A DNA stretch of 64,000 nt from Sinohyriopsis cumingii. Lineage: Eukaryota > Mollusca > Bivalvia > Unionida > Unionidae. The notes below the pieces were generated by a model, which was not told the DNA's origin, did no database searches, and worked only from the letters and a program-made list of their open reading frames with translations. Made by a program: the position numbers and the translations under genes. The DNA lies in assembly GCA_028554795.2 (NCBI GenBank), contig CM068842.1, forward strand, positions 47,823,574-47,887,573, written 5' to 3'. Below are positions 1 through 13,249 of this stretch, piece by piece (position 1 is the first letter of the stretch; every line of letters begins with the position of its first letter).

Positions 1-250
1 ATGGCAGATATCTACACTGTGATTTCATTGAACAGTAGAATCATATTACCATGGCAAATATCTGGGTCTGCAAAAGCCATTCTCCTTGTGATATCATGAA
101 CACTGTAAATACTGATTTGCCATCATTTAATATCATGGCAGATATATGGTTCTACACTGGTCATTCTACTTGTGATATCAATGAACATTGGAGATACTGA
201 TCTGCCTTCCCATCATACCATAGCAGATATCAGGTTCTACACTGTTCACA
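1..250. repeat. Degenerate 84-bp tandem repeat, about 3 copies
   Basis: Units begin near 50, 134 and 219 with ATGGCAGATAT and share CTTGTGATATCA and GATACTGATCTGCC. The array may continue off the left edge. Confidence 0.6.
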
Positions 251-1050
251 TCTGGGTGAGTATCCCACATGAGTAAATATAGTAAACAATCAGGGTAGGT
301 TGGTTGATAAGAAATTTGTGATGTTTTAGTCATGGATGATGATATACAATATTGTATATAATTTTTCATACCCTCTAGGTTTTAGTGTGCATCAATCAAT
401 ACAAAACATAATTATTTTATTGTCCAATGATTTTATACAGTGTAAAGCAAAATTTTTTTATTATTAAATATTTGCAAGGTTTAGATGTATTTACCTATAT
501 ATATTCATACACTTATAAAAATTAATAATAAAATGTAGAAATTGACAAACAATCATCTCATACATCATAGCACCAATAAAAATGTTCTAATTCCTTGTGG
601 AGTTTGTTTTATGTATTTTGGAAACATTTATATCCTCACCCTGTACAGATCTAAGGGTGTCAGAACCAGTGATACTGGAGCATTCATTGCCAACTCAAAT
701 TTTTGCCAGGTTATGAATAATCAGATCTATGATCACCCAACTCATATAGGAAATTCCCCCTGCCTCTCAGGGAGTGGGCACAACACTCTTCTCAACCACA
801 GAAGAAAGAAAAAAATGTTAAGTGACGGTTTTTATTGTTTGAAAGATACATCCTTGCTTGCAATATTTCATAATTGCTTGCAATATTTCATCTTGATTAT
901 TCATCAGTTTGTATGATTTGTTAACTTAACAATAATATTCTTCAAATATGCATTAACAAGCCTCAACACTATGGTTTCAGAAAAACTAAATTTCATACTT
1001 GTGATATTTCTGTCTTACAATGCTGGAGAACGGATTGGTTGCTAGTCTCA
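251..1050. other. No gene seen
   Basis: AT-rich; the 124-codon + frame at 542-916 has no recognisable domain or splice context. Confidence 0.6.
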
Positions 1051-1502
1051 CCTCCACTGAATAGCATATATCATTGTTCCACTTAATACCTCCTCCACAG
1101 AATAGTGTATATTATTGTCCCACTTAATACCTCCTCCACTGAATAGAGTATATCATTGTCCCACTTAATACCTCCTCCACTGAATAGCAAATATCATTGT
1201 CCCACATAATACCTCCTCAACTGAATAGCATATATTACTGTCCCACTTAATACCTCCTCCACTGAATAGTGTATATCATTGTCCCACTTAATACCTCCTC
1301 CACTGAATAGCATATGTCATTGTCCCACTTAATACCTCCTCGACTGAATATCATATATCATTGTCCCACTTAATACCTCCTCAACTGAATAGCATATATC
1401 ATTTTTCCACATAATACCTCCACCACTGAATAGCATATATCATGTTCCCACTTTATACATCCTCCACTGAATAGCATTTTCCCACTTAATACCTCCTCCA
1501 CT
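1051..1502. repeat. 41-bp minisatellite, about 11 copies
   Basis: The unit reads CCACTTAATACCTCCTCCAC then TGAATAGCATATATCATTGTC. Copies differ at scattered positions. A SINE interrupts the right end, and one more partial unit resumes at about 1822 (TTCCACTGAATAG). Confidence 0.93.
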
Positions 1503-1820
1503 GTGTGTGTGTGATTTGGATTTTTAACATAGCTTTATCAATTTTTCAGTCATATCGCTATGATGTCTGCAGTGTGGCAGTTTATTATAATGCCTAGCAC
1601 TGGTGCATCATGCCACAGACATGTAGCATGATGTCCCACCCAGTCACCTTATCCTGACACCAGGCCAACCAGTCCTAACACTAACCTCTTAATGCTGAGC
1701 GCCAAGCGAGGCAGCTGTTAGTACCATTTTTGCAAGTCTTTTGTATGATTCGGCCAGGGATCGAACCCACAACCTCCTGCATCTGAGACGGATGCTCTAA
1801 CCACTAGGCCACCGGAGCAG
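1503..1820 (-). mobile_element. tRNA-headed SINE, family 1 (near full length)
   Basis: Read on the minus strand it starts with a tRNA-like head (TGGCCTAGTGGTTAGAGC, then GGGTTCGATCC, matching pol III A and B boxes). It then has a body with CTCAGCATTAAGAGGTTAG and GGGACATCATGCTACATGTC, and ends AAAAATCCAAATCACAC with a (CA)n tail. It is inserted in the 41-bp minisatellite: CTCCTCCACTG lies on one side and CTCTTCCACTG on the other, a possible 11-bp target duplication that the tandem unit itself could also produce. Confidence 0.85.
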
Positions 1821-2584
1821 TCCTCTTCCACTGAATAGAATATATAATCTTTCTAACTATCACATATCATTTGCCGATAAATTCAAGGTCTTTTTCCTGC
1901 AAATAGTACATATGAATGTCTATATGGGGTTAACGGCACATCAGCAGAATTCTGGCTATATATTGCCGAGCAAACAAAACAGTAAATATTTTGTGGTGAA
2001 ATAAAAGTCTTTTTTAACAGTAACAAATTTCAGATATCTCTAATGGCTAACAATATTTGGAGTAAAATATATTTCTTTGATAGCAATTCCAGATCATAAA
2101 GCTCAGGGGCCATGGCAACAAATTTCATCAATTGTTGCTGGAATGGAAACAGGAATATAATGGCAGAGAAAGCTTAGTAGGGTGTGGCCATATTATAATT
2201 AGGTACATATTACCAAAAAATATTTCACCCCAATACATGTAATTGGTTTCATCTCCAAAATACATTATCCAGTCATAATGACATCAGCCTGGAAATGGTT
2301 TTGCTCTAGTGCTCTCTCTCTCTCTCTTCATCACTTAGTGAATATCAGATACCACTTTAATATCCTAACCAAATTTGCCCCAAGTCTCACGACATTTACC
2401 ACAATATATCTCCTCTGCTAAGACAAGTGAAACAAAATTGGAAATATTTTAAGTAGTGTGAGCTTATCTCATTCTGAATTATAAATATGCCAAATACTGT
2501 ATTTGTAGAAGTTTGAGAATGGACTTATCATCAAGCATGACTTATATGGAAAAATGTGTTATTCAGGTTCTATATGATATATGA

Positions 2585-2803
2585 TATATACTCTCTATAA
2601 GTCGAGTCAAACTGCAAAAACAACAAAGATCCTGATATGCCATAACAACATAATGCACCTGCAGATCAGGATCTGTGCTGTTTGTACTACTGATTACTCC
2701 TAACAAACTGCACATTTCCAGATCTGCCAGTGAATTATGCATTGGGAGATCTGGGTCTGTGCAGTTTGAAGTTGGACTTGTCTTATAAGCAAGTACATAA
2801 GGT
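2585..2803 (+). mobile_element. Palindromic double-hairpin MITE (copy 1)
   Basis: This is a good reference copy. Terminal inverted repeats (CTTATAAGTC..AGTC.AACTGCAAA and TTGGACTTGTCTTATAAG) enclose two separate palindromes. The first is AAAGATCCTGATATGCC paired with GCAGATCAGGATCTGTG. The second is CAGATCTGCCAGTG paired with GGGAGATCTGGGTCTGTG. A linker CTACTGATTACTCCTAACAA separates them. There is no coding capacity. It is presumably a non-autonomous DNA transposon. Confidence 0.8.
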
Positions 2804-3199
2804 ATTTTTTCACATACACAGTCTACAATATGATTGGCCTGCAGCCCACTGGAATTTCAAACAAGCAATGATTATTAAATATCAGGTAGCACACAAATGA
2901 ATTCTTTTCATTATTATCTACAATTATCTATCTGATTAACATTAAATAACTCTTCATTCATCTCTATGCATAGTCGATATGTGAAAAAACAATAATCATG
3001 AGATTGTTAAAAGTACACGTGTGGAAATGATACTAAGTTAGAGCTAGGACAGAGATAGAGAAGAAAGTTGATGCAAGAAAATTAATGACTTATATGACAT
3101 GCATGGGGTAATTACTCAGAATTTGGAATCTAATGCTAAAATACAAACATGATATATTGATTAAAATCTCTGAATATCAGGAAGGCATGCCCTGCTGCT

Positions 3200-3442
3200 G
3201 CTAATGAATGACTGCAATATGGACTACACATGATTTCTGTGCTAATGAATGACTGCAATATGGACTACACATGATTTCTGTGCTAATGAATGACTGCAAT
3301 ATGGACTACACATGATTTCTGTGCTAATGAATGACTGCAATATGGACTACACATGATTTCTGTGCTAATGAATGACTGCAATATGGACTACACATGATTT
3401 CTGTGCTAATGAATGACTGCAATATGGACTACACATGATTTC
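3200..3442. repeat. 41-bp minisatellite, about 6 nearly identical copies
   Basis: The unit is GCTAATGAATGACTGCAATA then TGGACTACACATGATTTCTGT. Copies are almost identical, so the expansion is recent. The period equals that of the array at 1051 but the sequence is unrelated. Confidence 0.95.
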
Positions 3443-3507
3443 TGAAGTGTGTACACTGTTTACATTATGCATTATTTAATGTAATAATAATAATGTATGC
3501 ATTATTT

Positions 3508-3552
3508 AAGCTTTATTTTAAAAAATCTGAAAAAATATTAAAATAAAGCTTT
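3508..3552. other. Inverted repeat able to form a hairpin
   Basis: AAGCTTTATTTTAA is followed about 17 bases later by its exact reverse complement TTAAAATAAAGCTT. No flanking element was identified. Confidence 0.8.
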
Positions 3553-6081
<2,529 letters not shown>

Positions 6082-6090
<9 letters not shown>

Positions 6091-6352
6091 ATAGACATGA
6101 CTGAGACTATGGATTTCAATTGGTTTAGGGGCCATTTTCCCTAGCATAGATGTGACTGAGAATAGGGATTTCAACTGGGTTAGGAGTAATTGTCCCTAGA
6201 ATAGAAGTGACTGAGACAGGGGATTTCATTAGGGTCAGGGGCCATTTTCCCTAGCATAGATGTGACTGAGACAAGGGATTTAATTAGGGTCGGGGCCATT
6301 TTCCCTAGCATAGATGTGACTGAGACAAGGGATTTCATTAGGGTCAGGGGCC
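6082..6352. repeat. 55-bp minisatellite, about 5 copies
   Basis: The unit contains CCCTAGCATAGATGTGACTG, AGACAAGGGATTTCATTAGG and GTCAGGGGCCATTTT. It adjoins the 5' side of the LINE fragment. Confidence 0.85.
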
Positions 6353-6639
6353 AGTGGAAGCAGCTGATTCTTAATCAGAATGCTGGGATGGCAAGATGAG
6401 AGACTGACTAATAGTATCCATTGAATTGTTGGCAACCCTCTTCCATGTATAAAGCATAAATTTAATTCCCTCTCCCAGCTGATGCTAATGGAAGATGAAG
6501 AGCATCTTGCTGGTTGTATCACCAAAAGAATCCTAACTCCAAGGTTCATAAGAAAGTTTAGATAACATAACAGTTCAAACAAAAATACTGTGAATGTCAA
6601 CCCATGTTGAATAGTTCTCCATGCAGATAACTGAAATTT

Positions 6640-7490
6640 TGTGCAGGAACAATGAATCTTCTTTCTGTCAAAGTGACCTTGATTATTGCTATTTTATTCC
6701 CAAATCAATAAGTTTCTTCCTTAATTACTCCAAGTGCAAACCATCCAAAGTTTGCTTTCAGTATATGATTTAGAAATGAATTTATAGTGGAGAAATCATT
6801 GAATCTGACGTTTAACTTTCTGACTCCAAACTAAAATTGCCACCCCAAATGCAAGCCATCAACAAATACTGGCAACTGTAGATGACGGAGAACTTAAGCT
6901 ATTTTGCAGAAATGTTTCCTTATTTTTTTAGTTAGTGACACACCTTGTTAACTCCCAAATCAGTAGGCTCCTTCCTTATCTCAGGTGCAAGTGATCCATA
7001 AAGTTTTGGTAAAGGTATGTGATGCAGAAACGATACAATTATGAAGAAACTATTTTAATTCCTTCAGCTGCAGTGACCTTGACCTTTCACCTTTTGAATC
7101 TAAACAAAATTGGCATCATACCCACCCCAAGTGCATGCCATCCACAAAAATGGATAACCATATATATGGAGAACTTGAGTTAATTTGCAGAAACAATTGT
7201 TTATCTTTTAGTTTCAGTGACCTTGACTTTTCATCTTTTGATTCCAAAATCAAAAGACTTCTTCATTACTCTAAGTGCAAGCTAACCATGAAGTTTAGTA
7301 ACTGTAGATGATGGATAATTCAAATTAATGTTTAGATATAATGTTTCTTCTTCAAGTCGCAGTGACCTTGAACTTTGACCTTTTGAGTCCAAAATTGACA
7401 GGTTCTTCTATATCCCAAGTGCAAGCTATCCACAAAGTTTTGTAACTGTAGGTGATAGACAACTCAAGAAACTGTTACAGAATAATCTGC
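6640..7490 (+). repeat. Degenerate GTGACCTTGACC-type dispersed repeat (tandem units)
   Basis: Four to five diverged units of roughly 130-190 bp each hold CAGTGACCTTGACCTTT, CAAGTGCAAGCCATCCACAA and GTAACTGTAGATGATGGA. The motif family is common in molluscan genomes to my knowledge. No coding frame is seen. Confidence 0.75.
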
Positions 7491-7699
7491 TACATAAACC
7501 TTGATGGCTGACTGCTTTCCAGCTTGAGAGAAGAAATCTGCAGCCTGGCTCAAAACTAATCATGATATGAGTCTGGCATGGAGAAAAAGCATCTGTGGGT
7601 TGTTATACATGAGAGACCCTCTTAACAGCAGCATATCCCTTCTCAGCAGTAACTCCCTAGGCATGTGCCATCCAACAGGTCAAGAAGATTGCTGAACCA

Positions 7700-8640
7700 T
7701 GACCATTAGCACCACAGGGTTACCTGTTGTGTCATGCTTCTGACCCTGTAAAGATCCTGAGTGATTATTCTCAAAGGCTGGTGGCATAGGCATATAGACA
7801 ATTCCACTTTAGGCTGCAGATGCCCAAGCATAATGTGGCAGTTGTTGATCAGCCCCATTGTAAACAAGTCTATCATTGTCATTGTTATTATCATTGTTAT
7901 TGCTATTATCATTGTCACAGTCAAAGAAGAGTCTCTGCTACTGACTCTGGCTGCATATCCCTGCCTAGACATGCTGTATGCCTGAAGAGTCCTCTGTCCT
8001 GGATTGTGGCAGACTCTGAGAGTAATCCACTCTGAAGCTATCTTTCTGAGAAGGTTCCAGACTTACAAGCAAAGGGGAATGAGTGGCTTCTTGTAATCTG
8101 AGTTATGCCATGATTGATATGTCATCTATGATGACAATAACACAGCTGTCTAACAATATTGACAATTGACAAATTCCTGTAGGGACAGAATAATGGATAA
8201 CATTTCAAGGTGGAGAATCCTGCCTCAAGGCTATGAGCCTTGAAGAACTATACTATCTGGTTCATTTGGACTCCAAGAAAATCCAAGCTGAAAGAGAGTC
8301 CCCTTGAGGTCTTCTGGTCCTTTGCTGACAGAAGAAACTAGAGAAGCCTCATATGAAGCCTTCCAAGGAACTAGATTCTCTGACATATTTAGGCTCCCCA
8401 GGACTGAGAGGTAGATTCAAATAGACAATGATATCCTTTTGAAAACCTTTTTTGTGAGGAAATGTATTTGTGCGATCTTGTCCAGAGAAACAGTCCCTTG
8501 AATTGTGAAGAAATTAATTTTTATGTCTGTGAAATTCTGAGAGAGAGTCATGTCAGACGTCTTCTGGTTAGGGATTATGTCTACATAAATCATTGTTTTC
8601 CAACAGTCTAAAATTGTGGCTAAAAAACACAAGAGTTAAT
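7700..8640 (-). pseudogene. Decayed coding-like stretch, unknown origin
   Basis: Read on the minus strand, this region gives long protein-like passages broken by stops and frame changes. From 8632 one frame runs about 130 codons with a single TGA (8417-8419), including LVPWKASYEASLVSSVSKGP. Further down come KDSFRVDYSQSLPQSRTED, an Asn/Asp-rich run at about 7870-7915, and VYMPMPPAFENNHSGS. At least four in-frame stops and two or three frame changes are needed to join them. I cannot name the source: a dead gene copy, a retroelement ORF, or real exons damaged by assembly indels are all possible. No splice chain to exon 8 could be made. Confidence 0.3.
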
Positions 8641-9545
8641 GAAGATCTTGTACATCCAGATAAGTTACACTGCATGAAGTTCAAGGAAAAGAAGGAAAAT
8701 ATTCCAAATAATGGAAGTGTCTAAGGCATTGGACTGGGACCATGCATATTTGTTTTAGACCAGTTACTAAATGAAGGTGTGAATTTTCACTTTGGACTTG
8801 GAACTACAACATAACAACAACAGGTAATGTATCAGTGATTTTAAAACGTTATACTCACTAGGCAAAATGATCTATACCATAGGCACATTTTTTTTTGTCA
8901 TACATTTTTTGTAGGTCAATAAAAAAAGGCAATTGATTTATGCAGTTTCATATTGACCTAAACAAAGGTGGCTAATTGTTTCTGTCTTGCCGTTTTCAAA
9001 GAAAAATAAGAGACACAGTTAGTATGATGTCATCTTTTAGTATTGGAGGCAGTATCAACTTGTTGTTAAAGTTTACACACAAGCTTATCATTCCAAAAAT
9101 GGCAAGATACCATGTCACATAAGAACCCTTGTATTACATGACTTAATGCATAACATTTGCTTCAAATTATCTCAGAAAAGCAAAAATGTCATTGCAGTCG
9201 CAAGACACTATAAATGATGAAAAAGATAGGTAATAATGTCGAATAAATGAAAATCATGTCACAACAGTGCAAATTAATAAATTATGGCAAATTACATGAT
9301 GTCATGTCAGCCAAGAAAATAAAAATAAAAACTCTTGCAGAGTAATGATAACTAATTTCATACACCTATAAGCTGTGTCATATGTTTATGTCATGATCTT
9401 GAATTAATATGAATCTTTTTACACCATTACAAATAAATATTTACCAAACCAGCTAAGTGCTTTAACCATTTAATTATGAAATACTGCTGTATTCATTGTT
9501 ATTCTAACTTGCATCAGTTTAACTATCTTTCTTCCTGTAATGGCA

Positions 9546-9775
9546 TGGGTGGAAAGGTGTCAGAGTGGTTTAAGGTGCTTGTCTTTGCAGATCAATCACA
9601 TCTCACCATGTGTGCTGATGCCTTGTTTTGACCAACGTGGGCAATTTAAGAAAGCTTGCCAGTAGCTTCCAGTAGGTCAGTGTTTCTTCCTCCACCAGAT
9701 ATACTGGCCACCATGTAAATAACCTATCATGTGCTGAAAAATGGCAGTAAATCCCACAAAACCAAATCTTGAAAC
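9546..9775 (+). mobile_element. tRNA-headed SINE, family 2 (diverged)
   Basis: Contains GTCAGAGTGGTTTAAGGTGC (A box region), AGAAAGCTTGCCAGTAGCTT and the 3' end GTGCTGAAAAATGGCAGTAA. It is an older copy than those at 58391 and 59662. Confidence 0.75.
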
Positions 9776-9819
9776 AGCCAATAAATTTGTTTACAGATTA
9801 AAAACATTTAATTATTTAC

Positions 9820-10060
9820 TTATTATACATGTTATAGTTATAGAGATTAATAACACTGAATCACTTAATTGTTATACATGTCATAGTTGTACAGATTAAT
9901 AACACTGAATCATTTAACTGTTATACATGTTATAGTTATACGGATTAATAACAGTGAATTGTTTAACTGTTATACATGTTATAGTTATACAGATTAATAA
10001 CACTAAATTGTTTAATTGTTATATGTGTTATAATTATACAGATTCATAAAATTCTGGTGT
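9820..10060. repeat. 49-bp minisatellite, about 5 copies
   Basis: The unit contains TTGTTATACATGTTATAGTT, ATACAGATTAATAACACTGA and ATCATTTAA; spacing between successive TATACAT motifs is 49. Confidence 0.9.
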
Positions 10061-10129
10061 TCAATACTTATTAATGTTATACATTAATTTGTACATGTTC
10101 CAGTGGTTTGCATTAGGTTATGAGGATTT

Positions 10130-10212
10130 GGGTATTGAATTGTTCTTTGCATAGAGAACCTCAGATGAGATTAGTTGTTTTTAATCCAGTTACCCTCTTT
10201 AAAGTATTATTG

Positions 10213-10244
<32 letters not shown>

Positions 10245-10245
10245 G
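10130..10245 (+). mobile_element. LINE 3' end with (ATT)n tail
   Basis: CCAGTTACCCTCTTTAAAG precedes (ATT)n at 10205-10244. This matches the 3' end of the LINE at 4819, on the opposite strand. Confidence 0.6.
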
Positions 10246-10491
10246 TTACAAAAATGCTTGACTGTACATATTTATCTATATACAAGCTATGGTATATGGT
10301 TATACGGTATGACAGTTGTTAATGAGGATAATGCATGAAGTAGGAAATGGGAAGTTATACATGATGCTTCTGTTTATACACATAATATGTGGCATGCTGA
10401 ATAGACCCTGGGCTTTGAAACTTGCTTAGGAACAGGTGCCTGCTGCCAAAAAAGGGCAACATTTCTTTTATCACTGGTATCATTTAATATA

Positions 10492-10783
10492 CCATACATA
10501 CTCATTTAAAAGTCATGTACAACTGCAAACTGCACAGACCAAGATCTGCCATTGCATAATGCACCAGCAGATCTGGGTCTGTGTAGTTTATTAGGAGTGA
10601 TCAGTAAAAAAAATAGACCCTGATCTGCTAGCACACTATATGATGACTGAACAGGGTTAATATTACACAATTATAGACAGGTGACTCTTAGCTTTTAGTT
10701 TAGTTCATGCTCTAAGTCCAATGGCAGATCAGGGTCTATCTTATCAGCAGTTGGACTTGATTTTTAAGTGAGTATATATGGTA
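10492..10783 (-). mobile_element. Double-hairpin MITE (copy 2, with insertion)
   Basis: The order of hairpins is reversed relative to copy 1. About 80 bp containing GACTCTTAGCTTTTAGTT interrupts the second palindrome. A near copy of that insert is repeated just downstream at about 10790-10850. Confidence 0.75.
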
Positions 10784-11679
10784 AAATTATACTATCATAG
10801 ATAGGTGACTCTTAGCTTTTAGTTCACACTCTAGGTCCTATTACAATGTGTAGGCATTTATTTGTTCATCAGCAAAAATTCATATATTATATGAAAACTC
10901 TAATGGCCATGTTTCTGGATAGACTTACTCATCACAGTATATTCTACAGAAGCAAAAAATTCACCGATTTATTAATCAGAAAATGGAAGAAGAGACAGTT
11001 TGGGTAATCAAAAAACATAATTCTGCAGAATGCCACATCTTGCCACAATGGCATGTTGTCCATGCACAACAAAAAGGAGAGGTGCAAAAGCTGAGTTGCT
11101 ATGGGAACCAGTGTGAATATAGTATTTTTCATGGTTGCTCAATTTTGTTCATTTCATGGTTACTACAAACCCTAAATGTAAAGACACCAAGAAAAAAGAA
11201 TCCATCTGTATATAGTAATTAGTCAGATGTGCCATTTAGAGAAAGTTTTCATCCTAATATGGATTTAATATGATGATTTAAATTTTCATATCTGCTCTGC
11301 CAATCAAACAGAAGCAATCTTCTTATATATTAAAAATTTGAATTTCAAAACCTAAATGTCAGAGAGACCATTGAAAAGAAGCTTAAATTCCAATTTTACA
11401 AGATTTGTTCCAGATAATTCAGAGATATAGTATAGAGAAAATTCAATTAATCAGATCTCTCAGTGACCTCATATTAATTGGTGGGGCTTGAAAATAATTT
11501 ATATTTAAATTTTCAGATATATTGTGCCATTTAACAAATTTTGATTATTACAGTACCAAGATAATGAAGGGCCATTATTCTGTTAAATGCTGGCAGAAAA
11601 TGCTGATTATTAGACTATTTTCGATAATAATAGGATACATGTATTTACTATTTCACATATGACAAATAATGTACACAAT

Positions 11680-12110
11680 AGAGTGTGTATAGGGTAGAGT
11701 ATTTACCATGCTGAGCATTTACAGGGTAGAGTGTGTACAAGATAGGGTGTTTATAGTGTTGATTGTTTATAGGGTACAGTGTGTACTGGGTAGAATGTTT
11801 ACAGTGTTGATTGTTGTTTCCAGGGTAGAGTGTGTACAGGGTAGAGTGTTCACAGTATTGATTGTTTAAAGAGTAGAATGCATACAGGGTAGAGTGCTCA
11901 CAGTGTTGATTGTTTACAAGGGTAGAATCAGTACAGCATTGTGTGCTGACAGGGTAGAGTGTACCAGGTAGTGTCTAATGTATTGAGTATTTTTTGTGTT
12001 GACAGGGTAGTGTCTAATTTGTTGAGCATTTGTTTCCTCGATTAATTTGTTTTTATCCCCATAATAGGTTGAGTGTTGAGCATTTAATGGGCAGAGTGTT
12101 TGCAACAAGA
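11680..12110. repeat. Irregular GGGTAGAGTG minisatellite
   Basis: Repeated AGGGTAGAGTGT and ACAGTGTTGATTGTTTA blocks alternate without a single clean period. It ends about 90 bp from exon 8. Confidence 0.75.
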
Positions 12111-12203
12111 TGCTGGTGCACTTTGTATTGTTCTTTTAAGCAAGTTTCATAGTCCAAAGCTGCGCTTATATTTGAAATGACAGGTTACAACAGTAAGTCA
12201 CAC

Positions 12204-12308
12204 CTTGTGGGGAAGATTTATGAGCTAGAGTATGTAACATCTGCTCTAGATCATCTGAGTCAAGTTCACTCAGGTCACTCAGAATTGCCTTGTCTCTGTC
12301 AGAGTCAT
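12204..12308 (-). CDS. Exon 8 of the unrecognised gene (105 bp, 3' end ambiguous)
   Basis: The acceptor TTTAATCTAACAG is good. The phase-1 frame continues exon 7 as DDSDRDKAILSDLSELDSDD followed by LEQMLHTLAHKSSPQ, an acidic segment with an amphipathic helix. The donor CAAG|GTGTGA is only moderate. It is preferred because it gives another phase-1, multiple-of-three exon like its neighbours. If it is not used, the frame runs 12 more codons to a TAA at 12166-12168, and this would be the last coding exon. I found no convincing further exon at lower coordinates. Confidence 0.75.
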
Positions 12309-12659
12309 CTGTTAGATTAAAAACCCATAATGTTAATAATCATACCTTGATGGGAAAACCGACAGAAAAACAAAACAACACAAATTATTACAAAGCCAGA
12401 ACATGAGTACCATGACTTGTACATTATATGCCCAACAAGTGTTTAATATTCTTCTCTATGTAGCCACTGGCAGGATATGGGTGACTCTTTAGATTATTCA
12501 CCAACATATCTCAATGATCTGGACTGGTCAAGGTATGTAGTCTCAAACTTTTCTTCTTTGACTTACTATGGTCATGATCACTGACCATTGAACCCCAAGA
12601 TCCATAAGTTTATTTGTTACCTTTGCAAAGCCAAACATAAAAAATGTTGTCATAGAAAT

Positions 12660-13240
12660 TACCCTAAAGCTGAAGTTATTGTGCAAAACCTATTTTACTG
12701 TTTTAGTTACTCTGACCTTGACCCCTTAACTTTTGACCCTTAATAAATAAGCCTCTTCCATATCTTGAGAACAGTCTACAAGGTCTAGAACTAACATTAT
12801 TATGCAAAAACTACTTTTCTTCTTTCAGTCATTGCAACCTTAACCTCTGACATGCTGACTCCAAAATCAATAGTTATTTTCTTAACCAAAGTGTATGTCA
12901 TTCACAAAGTCAGAAGAATGTATTAGTAAAGTACTGACAGTTTTGTGCAGAAACCAGTTTGATTTTGTCATCAAGAGTGACCTTGAGCTTTGATCTGTTT
13001 AAAAAGTAATAAGAAGGTTTCTACCTTTCTCTAAATGCAAGCCATCCACAAAGTTGTGTCCATACCAGTCATAAAGATCTAAAGTTATCATGCAGAACCA
13101 TTTTTCTTCTTTTAGTCACAGTGACCTTGATATCTGACCTTTCGACCACTTAAATTGATAGCCCTCTTCCTTACCTTACTGTTATGACTGACATACAGAC
13201 AGACAACATCATAAAATAGTATGTGCAGCATTATGGTGGG
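12660..13240 (+). repeat. GTGACCTTGACC-type dispersed repeat, second locus
   Basis: Units carry CTGACCTTGACCCCTTAAC, GAGTGACCTTGAGCTTTGA and CACAGTGACCTTGATATCTG. It ends GACATACAGACAGACAACAT then a GCAGCATTATGGTGGGC segment, similar to the 41.6-kb locus. Confidence 0.75.
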
Positions 13241-13249
13241 CAAATAATA

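Noticed and set aside
542..916. 124-codon + frame
   Set aside because: No domain, no splice context, AT-rich surroundings.
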